A stretch of 25,849 bases of DNA from Nitrospinota bacterium. Lineage in GTDB: Bacteria > Nitrospinota > Nitrospinia > UBA9942 > JAHJSF01. The DNA is taken from assembly GCA_018830405.1 (NCBI GenBank), contig JAHJSF010000135.1:1-25849 (forward strand), written 5' to 3'. Position numbers and translations under genes: made by a program. This document shows, piece after piece, positions 17,286 through 25,849 of the stretch. Each line of letters opens with the position of its first letter. Position 1 is the first letter of the stretch. The notes below the pieces were generated by a model. It saw only the letters and a program-made list of their open reading frames with translations. It did no database searches and was not told the DNA's origin.

Positions 17286-17319
17286 CTCTTCCATTTCTAA
17301 AATATGTTAGAATAAGCCT

Positions 17320-17499
17320 ATGACTACCAAAGAGATAGCAGTTAAATCAATTGCTGAACTTCCCGATTCCGCCACTTGGAGGGATATTGAGGAGAGGATT
17401 CAATTCCTGTCTGCCATAGATAAGGGATTGGACGAAATCAGACAGGGGAAGCTTGTCCCTCATGAGGAAGTCAGGGCGAGCTTGGAAAATCAGTACTAA
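17320..17499 (+). CDS. Small antitoxin-like protein
   Basis: A 59-residue frame starting ATG at 17320 and ending TAA at 17497-17499. It reads MTTKEIAVKSIAELP, then WRDIEERIQFLSAIDKGLDE, and ends IRQGKLVPHEEVRASL. The pattern of a helical segment followed by a GLDEIRQGKLVPHEEV-type tail resembles small RelB/ParD-like antitoxins that pair with ParE toxins. The ribosome site is weak. It lies 34 nt after the first antitoxin and 28 nt before the next one. No partner toxin follows directly. I believe it is a real gene because of this context, but the exact family is uncertain. Confidence 0.6.
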   Translation: MTTKEIAVKSIAELPDSATWRDIEERIQFLSAIDKGLDEIRQGKLVPHEEVRASLENQY

Positions 17500-17527
17500 T
17501 AACAAACAATATTAACCGGATTTTTCT

Positions 17528-17755
17528 ATGTCTAACTTATTAAAGAAAATAGAAGATGAGGTGCTTAAATTATCCCAAGAAGAGCGGGCATCCTTGGCTG
17601 ATCACCTGCTGAGCTCTCTTGATGAGGAACTCCTTGTTGATGTAGATGCCGCTTGGATAGCCGAGGCAGAACAACGCTACCAAGGGTATAAGGATGGAAA
17701 CCGACCTGGTATTCCAGCAGAAGAAGTATTTGCTGAGGCTAGCAAACTCTGCTGA
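17528..17755 (+). CDS. Putative addiction-module antitoxin component
   Basis: A 75-residue protein of the same family as the one at 17067: LSQEERASLADHLLSSLDEE, then a WIAEAEQRYQGYKDGNRPGIPAEEVF ending. It directly precedes a RelE/ParE toxin gene whose start lies 1 nt past its stop, which is the standard antitoxin-toxin order for type II modules. Antitoxins of such modules usually repress their own promoter. No clear operator was found in the 28-nt gap upstream, so it may be transcribed from the promoter of the upstream antitoxin genes. Confidence 0.85.
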   Translation: MSNLLKKIEDEVLKLSQEERASLADHLLSSLDEELLVDVDAAWIAEAEQRYQGYKDGNRPGIPAEEVFAEASKLC

Positions 17756-17756
17756 T

Positions 17757-18062
17757 ATGAACCAGGTTCAATTTGACCCCGAAGCTCGATCTGAGTTTTT
17801 GGCAACGGTCCGCTACTATGAAGAGTGCCAACTTGGTTTAGGAAATCGTTTCCGTCTCGTCTTTGAATCTGCCACCAGAAGAATTTCCAAAACCCCCTTT
17901 CGCTACCGTTTACTGAAAGCCCCTTTCAGGGGGTGTCTTTTGCCAAAGTTTCCTTACTTGATCATATATTCCGTTGAGCCTGATCATATACGGATTATTG
18001 CCCTTGCCCATACTAAGAGGAAACCTGGATATTGGCTAAGCAGAACCGCGCATGATAAGTAA
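17757..18062 (+). CDS. RelE/ParE family toxin
   Basis: A 101-residue type II toxin. RelE members cleave ribosome-bound mRNA; ParE members poison gyrase. Family features are FDPEARSEFLATVRYYEE near the N-terminus, the central RLVFESATRRISKTPFRYR, the strand FPYLIIYSVEPDHIRIIALAH and the closing KRKPGYW. The start is ATG at 17757, just after the antitoxin stop. An upstream in-frame ATG at 17694 would add 21 residues that overlap the antitoxin and look unrelated, so it was not used. The Lys-Arg-Lys-Pro-Gly-Tyr-Trp ending suits the ParE/RelE group but does not decide which target is hit. Confidence 0.88.
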   Translation: MNQVQFDPEARSEFLATVRYYEECQLGLGNRFRLVFESATRRISKTPFRYRLLKAPFRGCLLPKFPYLIIYSVEPDHIRIIALAHTKRKPGYWLSRTAHDK

Positions 18063-18175
18063 TTATGACTGAGCTGGGAGAAGAAAAATATCAGTGTGTG
18101 TCAGTGTTTATCTGTGGTTAATAATCTTTTCTCAATGTCTCTGCTCCTCAGTGGTTAAACATGCTTCAAGTAACC

Positions 18176-18232
18176 CTGGATTCCCCGGTCAAGCATGTCC
18201 TCGAATGCTTTAATCGGGGACCGGAGAATGAC
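18176..18232. repeat. Family C palindrome
   Basis: A CTGGATTCC...GAATGAC palindrome with inner GGTCAAGCAT/ATGCTT and CCCCGG/CCGGAG-like pairings. It belongs to the small GTCATTCC...GGAATCCAG hairpin family found six times in the window. It lies in the otherwise non-coding 18063-18270 stretch between the toxin gene and the katG terminator. Confidence 0.65.
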
Positions 18233-18270
18233 AAAATGAAAACATCCGGTTTATCCAGTTAATCCTGTCT

Positions 18271-18315
18271 AAAAAAAGAAAAGGCGACGGTAGGCTAAAT
18301 GCCCTCCGCCGCCTT
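18271..18315 (-). terminator. Intrinsic terminator of katG
   Basis: On the minus strand, directly after the katG stop, a GC-rich hairpin (AAGGCGGCGG against CCGTCGCCTT, one mismatch) is followed by TTTTCTTTTTTT. This is a textbook rho-independent terminator. Confidence 0.85.
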
Positions 18316-18333
18316 CTCAAAACCTATAACAGA

Positions 18334-20553
<2,220 letters not shown>

Positions 20554-20589
20554 CTAAGGTTTTGGGTTTTCAGCTAACATATACCTTGC

Positions 20590-20617
20590 ATTGTATCAAC
20601 CGGAGAATATAAGTCCA
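20590..20617 (-). promoter_or_regulatory. Likely sigma-70 promoter of katG
   Basis: On the minus strand TGGACT and TACAAT (5 of 6 bases) are 16 nt apart. The -10 box is ~58 nt upstream of the katG start. The -35 box lies at the edge of family B repeat copy 2. Confidence 0.5.
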
Positions 20618-20690
20618 GAGGGGGAAAAAAGTAGACCGAGGCGCGACGAAGATGAGGATAAACGAAGGTATACAAATTTATCCCGCTCTG
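20617..20690 (+). repeat. Repeat family B, copy 2 (short form)
   Basis: A 74-bp element beginning AGAGGGGG-A-run-GTAGACCGAGGCGCGACGAAG and ending TACAAATTTATCCCGCTCTG. Its ends are inverted repeats (AGAG.GGG / CCCGCTCT). It lacks the ~44-bp internal segment of copy 3. It fills the space between the katG promoter and the stop codon of the uracil-DNA glycosylase gene, which begins at the very next base. Confidence 0.85.
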
Positions 20691-21428
20691 TCAGCCTATG
20701 TAGGCCAGAACTTTTTTCACATCCTCAAAAACATCTTTCCTGGCAGTGGGGGTATAGTTACGCAATAGATAAGAGGGGTGATAGGTAGGCATAACTTTAA
20801 TCCCCTCATAATCAAACCACTCTCCCCTCTCCTGGGTAATCTTAACCTCACGGCCAGCCAGGGTTGAGGATGCAAGTTTGCCGAGGGCAATGATAACCTT
20901 TGGTGAGACAGACTTTATCTGTTTATCAAGGAATGGACGGCAAGCGGCTATCTCATCCTTTTCAGGGTTTCTATTCTCCGGGGGACGACATTTGACAAGA
21001 TTGCAGATGTATACTTCCTCCCTCTTTATCTTCATCCCCTTTTCTATAATATCTGTCAAAAGCTGCCCTGCCCTGCCGACAAATGGACGCCCCTGCTCAT
21101 CTTCATCTTTCCCCGGCCCTTCCCCGATAAAGAGAATGGTTGCCTTCGGATCCCCCTCCCCAAATACTATTTTGTTCCGCCCGGCACTAAGTTTACACCT
21201 CTTACAATCCCCAAGTTCTGCAACAATATCCTCAAGGGAGGTAATAGATTTATTTTTAGGTTTCATTTTAATGTTTTCCTCCGGAGGGGGCTTAACTGCT
21301 TCTATTGGGGTAGGCAGACTGCTGGGTTTAGCAGGCTTGGATGCAGGGATAACATCTATCCCCGCCCCTTTCATAAATTCAAGGTAGAGTAACAGATTAT
21401 CAGCTATTTGGGTCTTTTTTTCTTCCAT
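20691..21428 (-). CDS. Uracil-DNA glycosylase, family 4 (Fe-S)
   Basis: A base-excision repair enzyme that removes uracil from DNA. At 245 residues from the ATG at 21428 it has family-4 landmarks: Cys-Lys-Arg-Cys and Cys-(15)-Cys (CRPPENRNPEKDEIAAC) for the [4Fe-4S] cluster, the active-site GEGPGKDEDEQGRPFVGRAG motif and the uracil-binding HPSYLLR. A Pro/Lys-rich linker (~residues 25-60, SKPAKPSSLPTPIEA) precedes the catalytic domain. An in-frame ATG at 21464 would add 12 residues without family similarity. Its stop abuts repeat B2, and no hairpin terminator other than the repeat itself is seen. It is transcribed alone, between katG and a repeat-filled gap. Confidence 0.93.
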   Translation of the reverse strand: MEEKKTQIADNLLLYLEFMKGAGIDVIPASKPAKPSSLPTPIEAVKPPPEENIKMKPKNKSITSLEDIVAELGDCKRCKLSAGRNKIVFGEGDPKATILFIGEGPGKDEDEQGRPFVGRAGQLLTDIIEKGMKIKREEVYICNLVKCRPPENRNPEKDEIAACRPFLDKQIKSVSPKVIIALGKLASSTLAGREVKITQERGEWFDYEGIKVMPTYHPSYLLRNYTPTARKDVFEDVKKVLAYIG

Positions 21429-21464
21429 GTTGTCTATCCTACTATAGAGAGGCAAGCAAACCAA

Positions 21465-21720
21465 GAATGGAGAAGAATTTAACCGCAGAGGACGCCGAGA
21501 CCGCAGAGTTTTTTTATTATATTTTTGATTGACTCACCCTCCCCTTGATCCCCTCCCCTCAGAGTCTGTGTCGTAACCCTTTTCCCCGTCATTCCGCACT
21601 TGATGCGGAATCCAGAAAGTCAATAAAATCAAGGGTCATGGATTGTCCGGTCAAGCCAGACAATGACAAAAAACCAATTGTGACACAGTCTCTCAAGGGA
21701 GGGGAGAAGTGGGGACAATC
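21465..21720. other. Repeat-rich intergenic stretch upstream of the uracil-DNA glycosylase gene
   Basis: Non-coding. It contains a tandem ACCGCAGAG pair (21482-21508) of a type scattered widely in bacterial genomes. Two family C palindromes follow: GTCATTCCGCACTTGATGCGGAATCCAG-type at 21588-21615 and a GGATTGTC/GACAAT form at 21639-21667. A 67-codon frame across it is not credible. Confidence 0.6.
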
Positions 21721-21940
21721 CGCCATCTCATTTTTAGGATTGAAATAGGTTGGTTGAGGGAATAAGCCTAAAACTGTCTGAGCAAAGCGAGTTTTTTAGG
21801 CGCCGAGACCAACCCTCATTTCAAGCCGTTAAAAAAATGGGGCGGCGGCGGTTTCTTTGCTTCGTTTCTTGTCCGCACAAGAAATGAAGAAGAAAAGAGA
21901 TTGGGAGAAACCTCTGGATTCCCTTTTTCAAGGGAATGAC
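21721..21940 (+). repeat. Repeat family A, copy 3
   Basis: A 220-bp element in the same orientation as copy 2. Two stems differ from copy 2 by paired changes: GCCTAAAG/CTTTAGGC becomes GCCTAAAA/TTTTAGGC, and ATTCCCGT/ACGGGAAT becomes ATTCCCTT/AAGGGAAT. Both arms change together, so pairing is kept. The open frames on both strands across it are artefacts. Confidence 0.9.
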
Positions 21941-21974
21941 AAAAAAGTAGATAAAGAGGCAAATGAACTCTAGC

Positions 21975-22090
21975 AGAGCGGGAGAAAAAAGTAGACCGAG
22001 GCGCGACGAAGACGAGGAGTGAGGCGTATGAGGCATACGTCGCAAAGACGAGCCGAGGATAAACGAAGGTCTACAAATTTACCCCGCTCT
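21975..22090 (+). repeat. Repeat family B, copy 3 (long form)
   Basis: A 116-bp palindromic element. AGAGCGGG (21975-21982) is complementary to CCCGCTCT (22083-22090), GTAGACC (21991-21997) to GGTCTAC (22068-22074), and CGTATG (22025-22030) to CATACG (22034-22039). The three pairs nest to make a long cruciform-capable or RNA stem. It lies 34 nt after family A copy 3 and 8 nt before the glnA terminator. Confidence 0.88.
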
Positions 22091-22098
22091 GGAGGAAT

Positions 22099-22135
22099 AA
22101 AAAAAGGGGAGAGCAGATACGCTCCCCCCTCTTTT
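22099..22135 (-). terminator. Intrinsic terminator of glnA
   Basis: On the minus strand, GGGGGGAGC and GCTCTCCCC form a nine-pair stem with one G-U pair and a 6-nt loop, followed by seven Ts. It lies just past the glnA stop. Confidence 0.9.
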
Positions 22136-22151
22136 AAAACAATCCGGTCTA

Positions 22152-23564
22152 CTATATGTCGTAGTAGAGGGCGAACTCGTAAGGATGCGGCCTTGAAGCC
22201 ATAGCCTTAACCTCATGCTCTCTCTTGTAATCAATCCAGACATCAATAACATCCTGGGTGAATACATCCCCTTTAAGGAGATAGGCATGGTCGGCCTCAA
22301 GAGAATCGAGGGCGCTGTCCAAAGAATGCGGCATGGTTGGGACATTCTTAAGCTCCTCAGGGCTCATTCCGTAGATGTTCTTATCAAGAGGTGCACCCGG
22401 GTCTATCTTGTTCTGTATTCCGTCGATACCGGCCATCAGCATGGCGGCAAAGGCCAGATACGGATTACAAGATGGGTCAGGGAACCTAACCTCTATCCTC
22501 TTGGCCTTAGGATTCGATGAATACATCGGAACCCTGATTGAGGCTGAACGGTTACGGCTTGAGTAGGCCAGGTTAACAGGGGCCTCAAATCCGGGAACCA
22601 ATCTCTTGTAGGAGTTGGTGGTTGGGTTGGTTATAGCCGCCAAAGAGTGGGCATGCTTCAATATACCGCCGAGGTAGTGAAGACCCATCTCACTCAGTCC
22701 GCAATATCCGTTACCGGCAAAGAGAGGTTTCCCACCTTTCCAGATACTCTGATGGACATGCATACCGGAACCGTTATCGTTCCAGACAGGTTTCGGCATA
22801 AATGTTACTGTCTTGTTGTTCCTTCTGGCTACATTCTTAACGACATACTTGAAGAGCATCTGCTTGTCAGCCATGTTGACCAGGGAATCATAACGCATAT
22901 CTATCTCGGCCTGGCCGGCGGTAGCAACCTCATGATGCTGGCGCTCAACTATAAGACCAACCTCCTTCATAACCATAGACATCTCTGCCCTAAGGTCATC
23001 CTGGCTGTCGGTCGGGGCACAGGGGAAATATCCCTCTTTGTATCTCGGTTTGTAGCCAAGGTTTGGTTTTTCATCACGCCCGGTATTCCAACGTCCCTCA
23101 GCGGAATCAAGGTAGTAGAAGGAATGCTGCTCACGGCTGTCGAAACGGATATCATCAAATATAAAGAACTCTGCCTCAGGACCAAAGTAGGCGGTATCGC
23201 CGATACCGGTTGATTTGAGATACATCTCAGCCTTTTTGGCTACGTTTCTCGGGTCTCTGGTATAGTTTTCTTTGGTGATTGGGTCGACTATGTCGGCAAT
23301 CATGCTCAGGGTAGGATACTTGGTAAATGGATCCATAATGGCCGTTGTCGGATCAGGCACAACCAACATATCGCTGGCGTGGATAGGTGCCCATCCCCTT
23401 ATGGATGAACCGTCAAAACCAAAACCATCTTCAAAGACAGACTTGGTAAGTTCCTCGATTGGGACGGCAAAATGCTGCCACAGACCTGGGAAATCCATAA
23501 ACTTAATGTCCAACATTACCGCCTTATTCTTTTTCGCAAACTCCAAGACTTCTAACTCAGTCAT
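22152..23564 (-). CDS. glnA: Glutamine synthetase, type I
   Basis: Makes glutamine from glutamate, ammonia and ATP; a cytosolic dodecamer. From the ATG at 23564 it is 470 residues, the E. coli GlnA size. Landmarks are [11 protein letters not shown] (48-58), [12 protein letters not shown] (272-283), the ATP region around [20 protein letters not shown] (321-340) and [17 protein letters not shown] (366-382). Tyr398 in [11 protein letters not shown] matches the adenylylated tyrosine of the GSI-beta group, so control by GlnE-type adenylylation is likely. The frame stays open for 69 codons further upstream, but AGGAG lies 9 nt before 23564 and the extra sequence is unlike any GlnA. A strong promoter lies ~190 nt upstream, leaving a long structured leader. 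No sigma-54 (GG-N10-GC) promoter was found. Confidence 0.98.
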   Translation of the reverse strand: MTELEVLEFAKKNKAVMLDIKFMDFPGLWQHFAVPIEELTKSVFEDGFGFDGSSIRGWAPIHASDMLVVPDPTTAIMDPFTKYPTLSMIADIVDPITKENYTRDPRNVAKKAEMYLKSTGIGDTAYFGPEAEFFIFDDIRFDSREQHSFYYLDSAEGRWNTGRDEKPNLGYKPRYKEGYFPCAPTDSQDDLRAEMSMVMKEVGLIVERQHHEVATAGQAEIDMRYDSLVNMADKQMLFKYVVKNVARRNNKTVTFMPKPVWNDNGSGMHVHQSIWKGGKPLFAGNGYCGLSEMGLHYLGGILKHAHSLAAITNPTTNSYKRLVPGFEAPVNLAYSSRNRSASIRVPMYSSNPKAKRIEVRFPDPSCNPYLAFAAMLMAGIDGIQNKIDPGAPLDKNIYGMSPEELKNVPTMPHSLDSALDSLEADHAYLLKGDVFTQDVIDVWIDYKREHEVKAMASRPHPYEFALYYDI

Positions 23565-23745
23565 AACATAACTCCTATTTTTTATAAAAATATAACGAGG
23601 ATGAGGAAAATCAACACTCTTCAATGAATGGAGACCGCTCAAACACTCAAACAGTCTGATTAGACAATAACTTTCAGATAAGATAAAAGGATGGGGAGTG
23701 CTTTGGTCGAAACTCGCCGATGAGTCTCGGGAACACACACCCCAG
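23565..23745 (-). promoter_or_regulatory. Long structured 5' leader of glnA
   Basis: If transcription starts ~7 nt after the -10 box, the leader is ~180 nt. It contains CGAGACTC/GAGTTTCG (+ strand 23708-23729, eight pairs, one G-U, 6-nt loop). A GGGG...CACTCCCC pairing could enclose it, and GACTGT/GCGGTC forms a further hairpin nearer the gene. No known riboswitch class was recognised. Confidence 0.4.
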
Positions 23746-23751
23746 TGAACA

Positions 23752-23779
23752 ATTATACAATATGCGAACAAAATATCAA
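23752..23779 (-). promoter_or_regulatory. Sigma-70 promoter of glnA
   Basis: On the minus strand TTGATA and a perfect TATAAT are separated by 16 nt. It is the best promoter match in the window, and points to housekeeping rather than sigma-54 control of glnA. Confidence 0.7.
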
Positions 23780-23846
23780 TTTTTTTGTTAATGTTTGGGG
23801 CGGGGCTTTAGATTGATATTATCCTCCCCATAAACTCTATGCTAAT

Positions 23847-23892
23847 ATTGTTAACAATGATTTGTTACCAATTATATCCCCTTTAGGGGATA
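23847..23892 (+). promoter_or_regulatory. Likely proS promoter with two palindromes
   Basis: TTAACA (23851-23856) and TATATC (23873-23878) are 16 nt apart. The -35 lies inside the perfect 12-bp palindrome ATTGTTAACAAT (23847-23858). The -10 overlaps TATCCCC-TTTA-GGGGATA (23875-23892). Either could be an operator; the second could also be a transcript hairpin. Confidence 0.4.
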
Positions 23893-23918
23893 AACGAATA
23901 TAAGGGGAGAGTGAGAAA

Positions 23919-25631
23919 ATGAGACGAAGCAGCATGTTTTTGTATACCAGAAAAGAGGTATCATCCGAGGCTGATGTGGTAAGCCACCAGCTTATGCTTA
24001 AGGCGGGGATGATTGATAAGCTGGCCGCCGGGATATATACCCTCCTCCCTATCGGTCTGATGGTAATAGAGAATGTAAAAAGGATAGTCAAGGAGGAGAT
24101 GGATAGGGCGGGAGCCCAAGAGGTGCTGATGCCTTCGGTTATTCCGGCTGAACTGTGGCAGGAGAGCGGCCGTTGGGATAAATATGGGAAAGAGCTTCTC
24201 CGCATTAAGGATAGGCACGACCGTGATTTCTGTTATGGCCCGACCCATGAAGAGGTCATCACCGACCTGGTCAGAAAAAATGTCCGCTCCTACCGCCAGC
24301 TCCCCCTAAACCTTTACCAGATTCAGACCAAATTCCGCGATGAGATTCGCCCCAGATTCGGAATAATGCGTGGACGTGAATTTATTATGAAGGATGCCTA
24401 CAGCTTTGATGTTGACGACCAATCGGCCGAGGAGAGCTACCGGATAATGTATGAGGCCTACCATAAGATATTCAAGAGATGCGGGCTAAACTTCAGGGCA
24501 GTCGAGGCGGATACGGGGCAGATTGGGGGTTCATTCTCGCACGAGTTTATGGTCTTGGCCCAATCGGGTGAGGACGCCATAGCCAGCTGTGACAAATGTG
24601 ATTACGCCGCCAATATGGAAAAGGCCAGAACCGATGCCAAACGTCTGGCCTCAAAGCCAGAAGATAATAAGGGGCTTGAATCGGTCGAGACACCCAACAA
24701 GAAGAGCGTTGAAGAGGTTACCGCCTTTTTAAAGGTTCCTGCCGGCCGTCTGGTCAAGACTCTTATATTTAAATCAGACAATAGGTTTGCAGCCATACTC
24801 ATCAGGGGAGACCGTCAGGCCAATGAGGTTAAACTGAAAGATATCTTCGCTGGAAATGAGGCGGTTTTGGCCAATGAGGAAGAGGTTAAAAAGATTACGG
24901 CTGCGCCTTCCGGTTTCTCCGGCCCGATCGGACTTAAGATAGATATCATCGCCGATAATTCGGTTAAGGGGATGACAAATTTTGTGGTTGGGGGGAACAA
25001 GAAGGATACCCACCTGATAAATGTAAATATAGGGAGAGATTTTGAGATTAAACAATTCGCCGACATTGCCAATATTGAGGATAGCGACCCCTGCCCTCTC
25101 TGCGATAAAGGTCACCTAAAGATAGACCGAGGAATAGAGCTGGGGCATATATTCAAACTGGGGACAAAGTATAGCGAATCTATGAAGGCCTATTACACCG
25201 ATGCCGAAGGAACCGAAAAACCGATGATTATGGGCTGCTATGGGATTGGGGTAGGGAGAACAATGGCCGCCGCTATCGAGCAGAACCATGATGAGAATGG
25301 AATAGTCTGGCCTATTCCTCTGGCGCCATTTAAAGCAACCGTTATTCCGCTAAATACAAACCATGAAGGGATAATGGAAGTAGCTGAAAAACTGTATAAG
25401 GAACTGACCGAACTCGGAATTGAAACACTACTCGACGACCGTGAAGATAGGGCCGGAGCCAAGTTTAAGGATGCCGACCTTTTGGGAATCCCGATACATC
25501 TAATAATTGGAGAGAGGGGGCTTAAAGAGGGGAAGGTTGAGCTTAAACTGAGAGCCGGTGGAGAAAAAGAGATGGTTCCGGTTGATGCTACTGCGGCTAG
25601 GGTGAAGGCGATTATTGTCGAAGCCATTTAG
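23919..25631 (+). CDS. proS: Prolyl-tRNA synthetase (bacterial type)
   Basis: Charges tRNA-Pro with proline in the cytosol. At 570 residues it has the bacterial-type layout: a class II catalytic core with the motif 1 region (LLPIGLMVIENVKRIVKEEMDRAGAQEVLMP), motif 2 (FRDEIRPRFGIMRGREFIMKDAYSFD) and motif 3 (GCYGIGVGRTMAAAIEQ). The INS editing domain (~225-390) that hydrolyses Ala-tRNA-Pro is inserted in the core, with VKTLIFK and ANEVKLK. The anticodon-binding domain closes the protein (~470-570, DDREDRAGAKFKDADLLGIP). AAGGGGAGAG lies upstream of the ATG. It is divergent from glnA. No terminator is visible downstream before the IS110 element. Confidence 0.98.
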   Translation: MRRSSMFLYTRKEVSSEADVVSHQLMLKAGMIDKLAAGIYTLLPIGLMVIENVKRIVKEEMDRAGAQEVLMPSVIPAELWQESGRWDKYGKELLRIKDRHDRDFCYGPTHEEVITDLVRKNVRSYRQLPLNLYQIQTKFRDEIRPRFGIMRGREFIMKDAYSFDVDDQSAEESYRIMYEAYHKIFKRCGLNFRAVEADTGQIGGSFSHEFMVLAQSGEDAIASCDKCDYAANMEKARTDAKRLASKPEDNKGLESVETPNKKSVEEVTAFLKVPAGRLVKTLIFKSDNRFAAILIRGDRQANEVKLKDIFAGNEAVLANEEEVKKITAAPSGFSGPIGLKIDIIADNSVKGMTNFVVGGNKKDTHLINVNIGRDFEIKQFADIANIEDSDPCPLCDKGHLKIDRGIELGHIFKLGTKYSESMKAYYTDAEGTEKPMIMGCYGIGVGRTMAAAIEQNHDENGIVWPIPLAPFKATVIPLNTNHEGIMEVAEKLYKELTELGIETLLDDREDRAGAKFKDADLLGIPIHLIIGERGLKEGKVELKLRAGGEKEMVPVDATAARVKAIIVEAI

Positions 25632-25774
25632 ATTTTATATTTTTCTCTCACAGAGCACACAAAGGTCACAAAGAAAAGATTGCTAACCACAGACCCTATG
25701 CTTAAAAAGAGAAGTCTTTAGTAAGGTATATGTTAGTTGGTATCTACTAACAATAAACCGAAAGGAGACTTGCC
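25632..25774. other. Junction between proS and the IS110-family element
   Basis: A 143-bp non-coding stretch. The first half (to ~25695) has CACAGAG/AACCACAGA tracts resembling scattered genomic repeats. The second half carries a hairpin, TGTTAGT (25731-25737) and ACTAACA (25746-25752) with an 8-nt loop, and the transposase ribosome site AAAGGAGA. The left end of the element probably lies within this stretch but cannot be placed. Confidence 0.45.
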
Positions 25775-25849
25775 ATGAACAATGTCAGCGGACTTGATTT
25801 TACGGGTGAAGATATTTACGTTGGTCTTGATGTCCATAAAAAGAGCTGG
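25775..25849 (+). mobile_element. IS110-family transposase, first 25 codons (cut by window end)
   Basis: An open frame starts ATG at 25775 after a strong AAAGGAGA ribosome site and runs off the window. The visible residues include DIYVGLDVHKKSW, the characteristic beginning of the DEDD RuvC-like domain of IS110/IS1111 transposases, with the first catalytic Asp in GLDVHK. These elements move by recombination guided by a transcribed element-end RNA. The IS110 or IS1111 subgroup cannot be told from this fragment. Confidence 0.8.

Noticed and set aside
21545-22204. Several 60-75 codon frames on both strands
   Set aside because: They run through repeat families A, B and C and have no similarity to real proteins.
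22647-23213. A 188-codon open frame antisense to glnA
   Set aside because: It is a shadow of the conserved GlnA frame, with no recognisable protein motifs and no ribosome site.
23565-23771. A 69-residue N-terminal extension of GlnA
   Set aside because: The extra sequence is unlike any glutamine synthetase, spans the promoter region, and a good ribosome site supports the internal ATG.

Overview
The window reads as chromosomal DNA of a Gram-negative (diderm) bacterium of moderate G+C. Evidence is the pair of SurA/PpiC-type periplasmic isomerases with a lipobox or signal peptide, an ArnT/PMT-type membrane glycosyltransferase, a proteobacterial-type GlnA with an adenylylation tyrosine, and KatG. 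Isoleucine ATA codons are used heavily. The gene mix fits an uncultured deltaproteobacterium, Nitrospirota or similar lineage, but the phylum cannot be fixed from this stretch alone.

Layout. (1) 79-7085, + strand: mfd, two peptidyl-prolyl isomerases (one lipoprotein, one with a cleavable signal) and a GT39-type membrane glycosyltransferase. (2) 7092-9332, - strand: a GH57/DUF3536 glycoside hydrolase followed by a DUF502 membrane protein. (3) 9819-15298, + strand: a tightly packed five-gene operon of lysine 2,3-aminomutase, an acetyltransferase-deacetylase fusion, two ATP-grasp ligases and a second GNAT. This is the most interesting part of the window. (4) 15299-18333: an accessory zone. An AT-rich SIR2-like/DUF4917 gene sits between two inverted copies of a ~220-bp structured repeat, followed by a string of antitoxin-like genes ending in a RelE/ParE toxin. 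(5) 18334-23564, - strand: katG, a family-4 uracil-DNA glycosylase and glnA, separated by more repeats and two clear intrinsic terminators. (6) 23919-25631, + strand: proS, then the first 25 codons of an IS110-family transposase running off the end.

The operon in (3) is a candidate uncharacterised beta-lysine pathway. The aminomutase carries every substrate- and cofactor-binding residue of the clostridial enzyme at matching spacing. The downstream genes supply N-acetylation, N-deacetylation and two ATP-dependent carboxylate-amine ligations. I infer a small beta-lysine-containing amide or peptide, possibly built with acetyl protection and deprotection. The product is not known.

Three dispersed palindromic repeat families occupy the intergenic space. 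Family A is ~214-232 bp with three hairpins and compensatory base changes. Family B is 74-116 bp with terminal inverted repeats. Family C is small GTCATTCC...GGAATCCAG hairpins. They account for several spurious short open frames, which are left out of the annotation.
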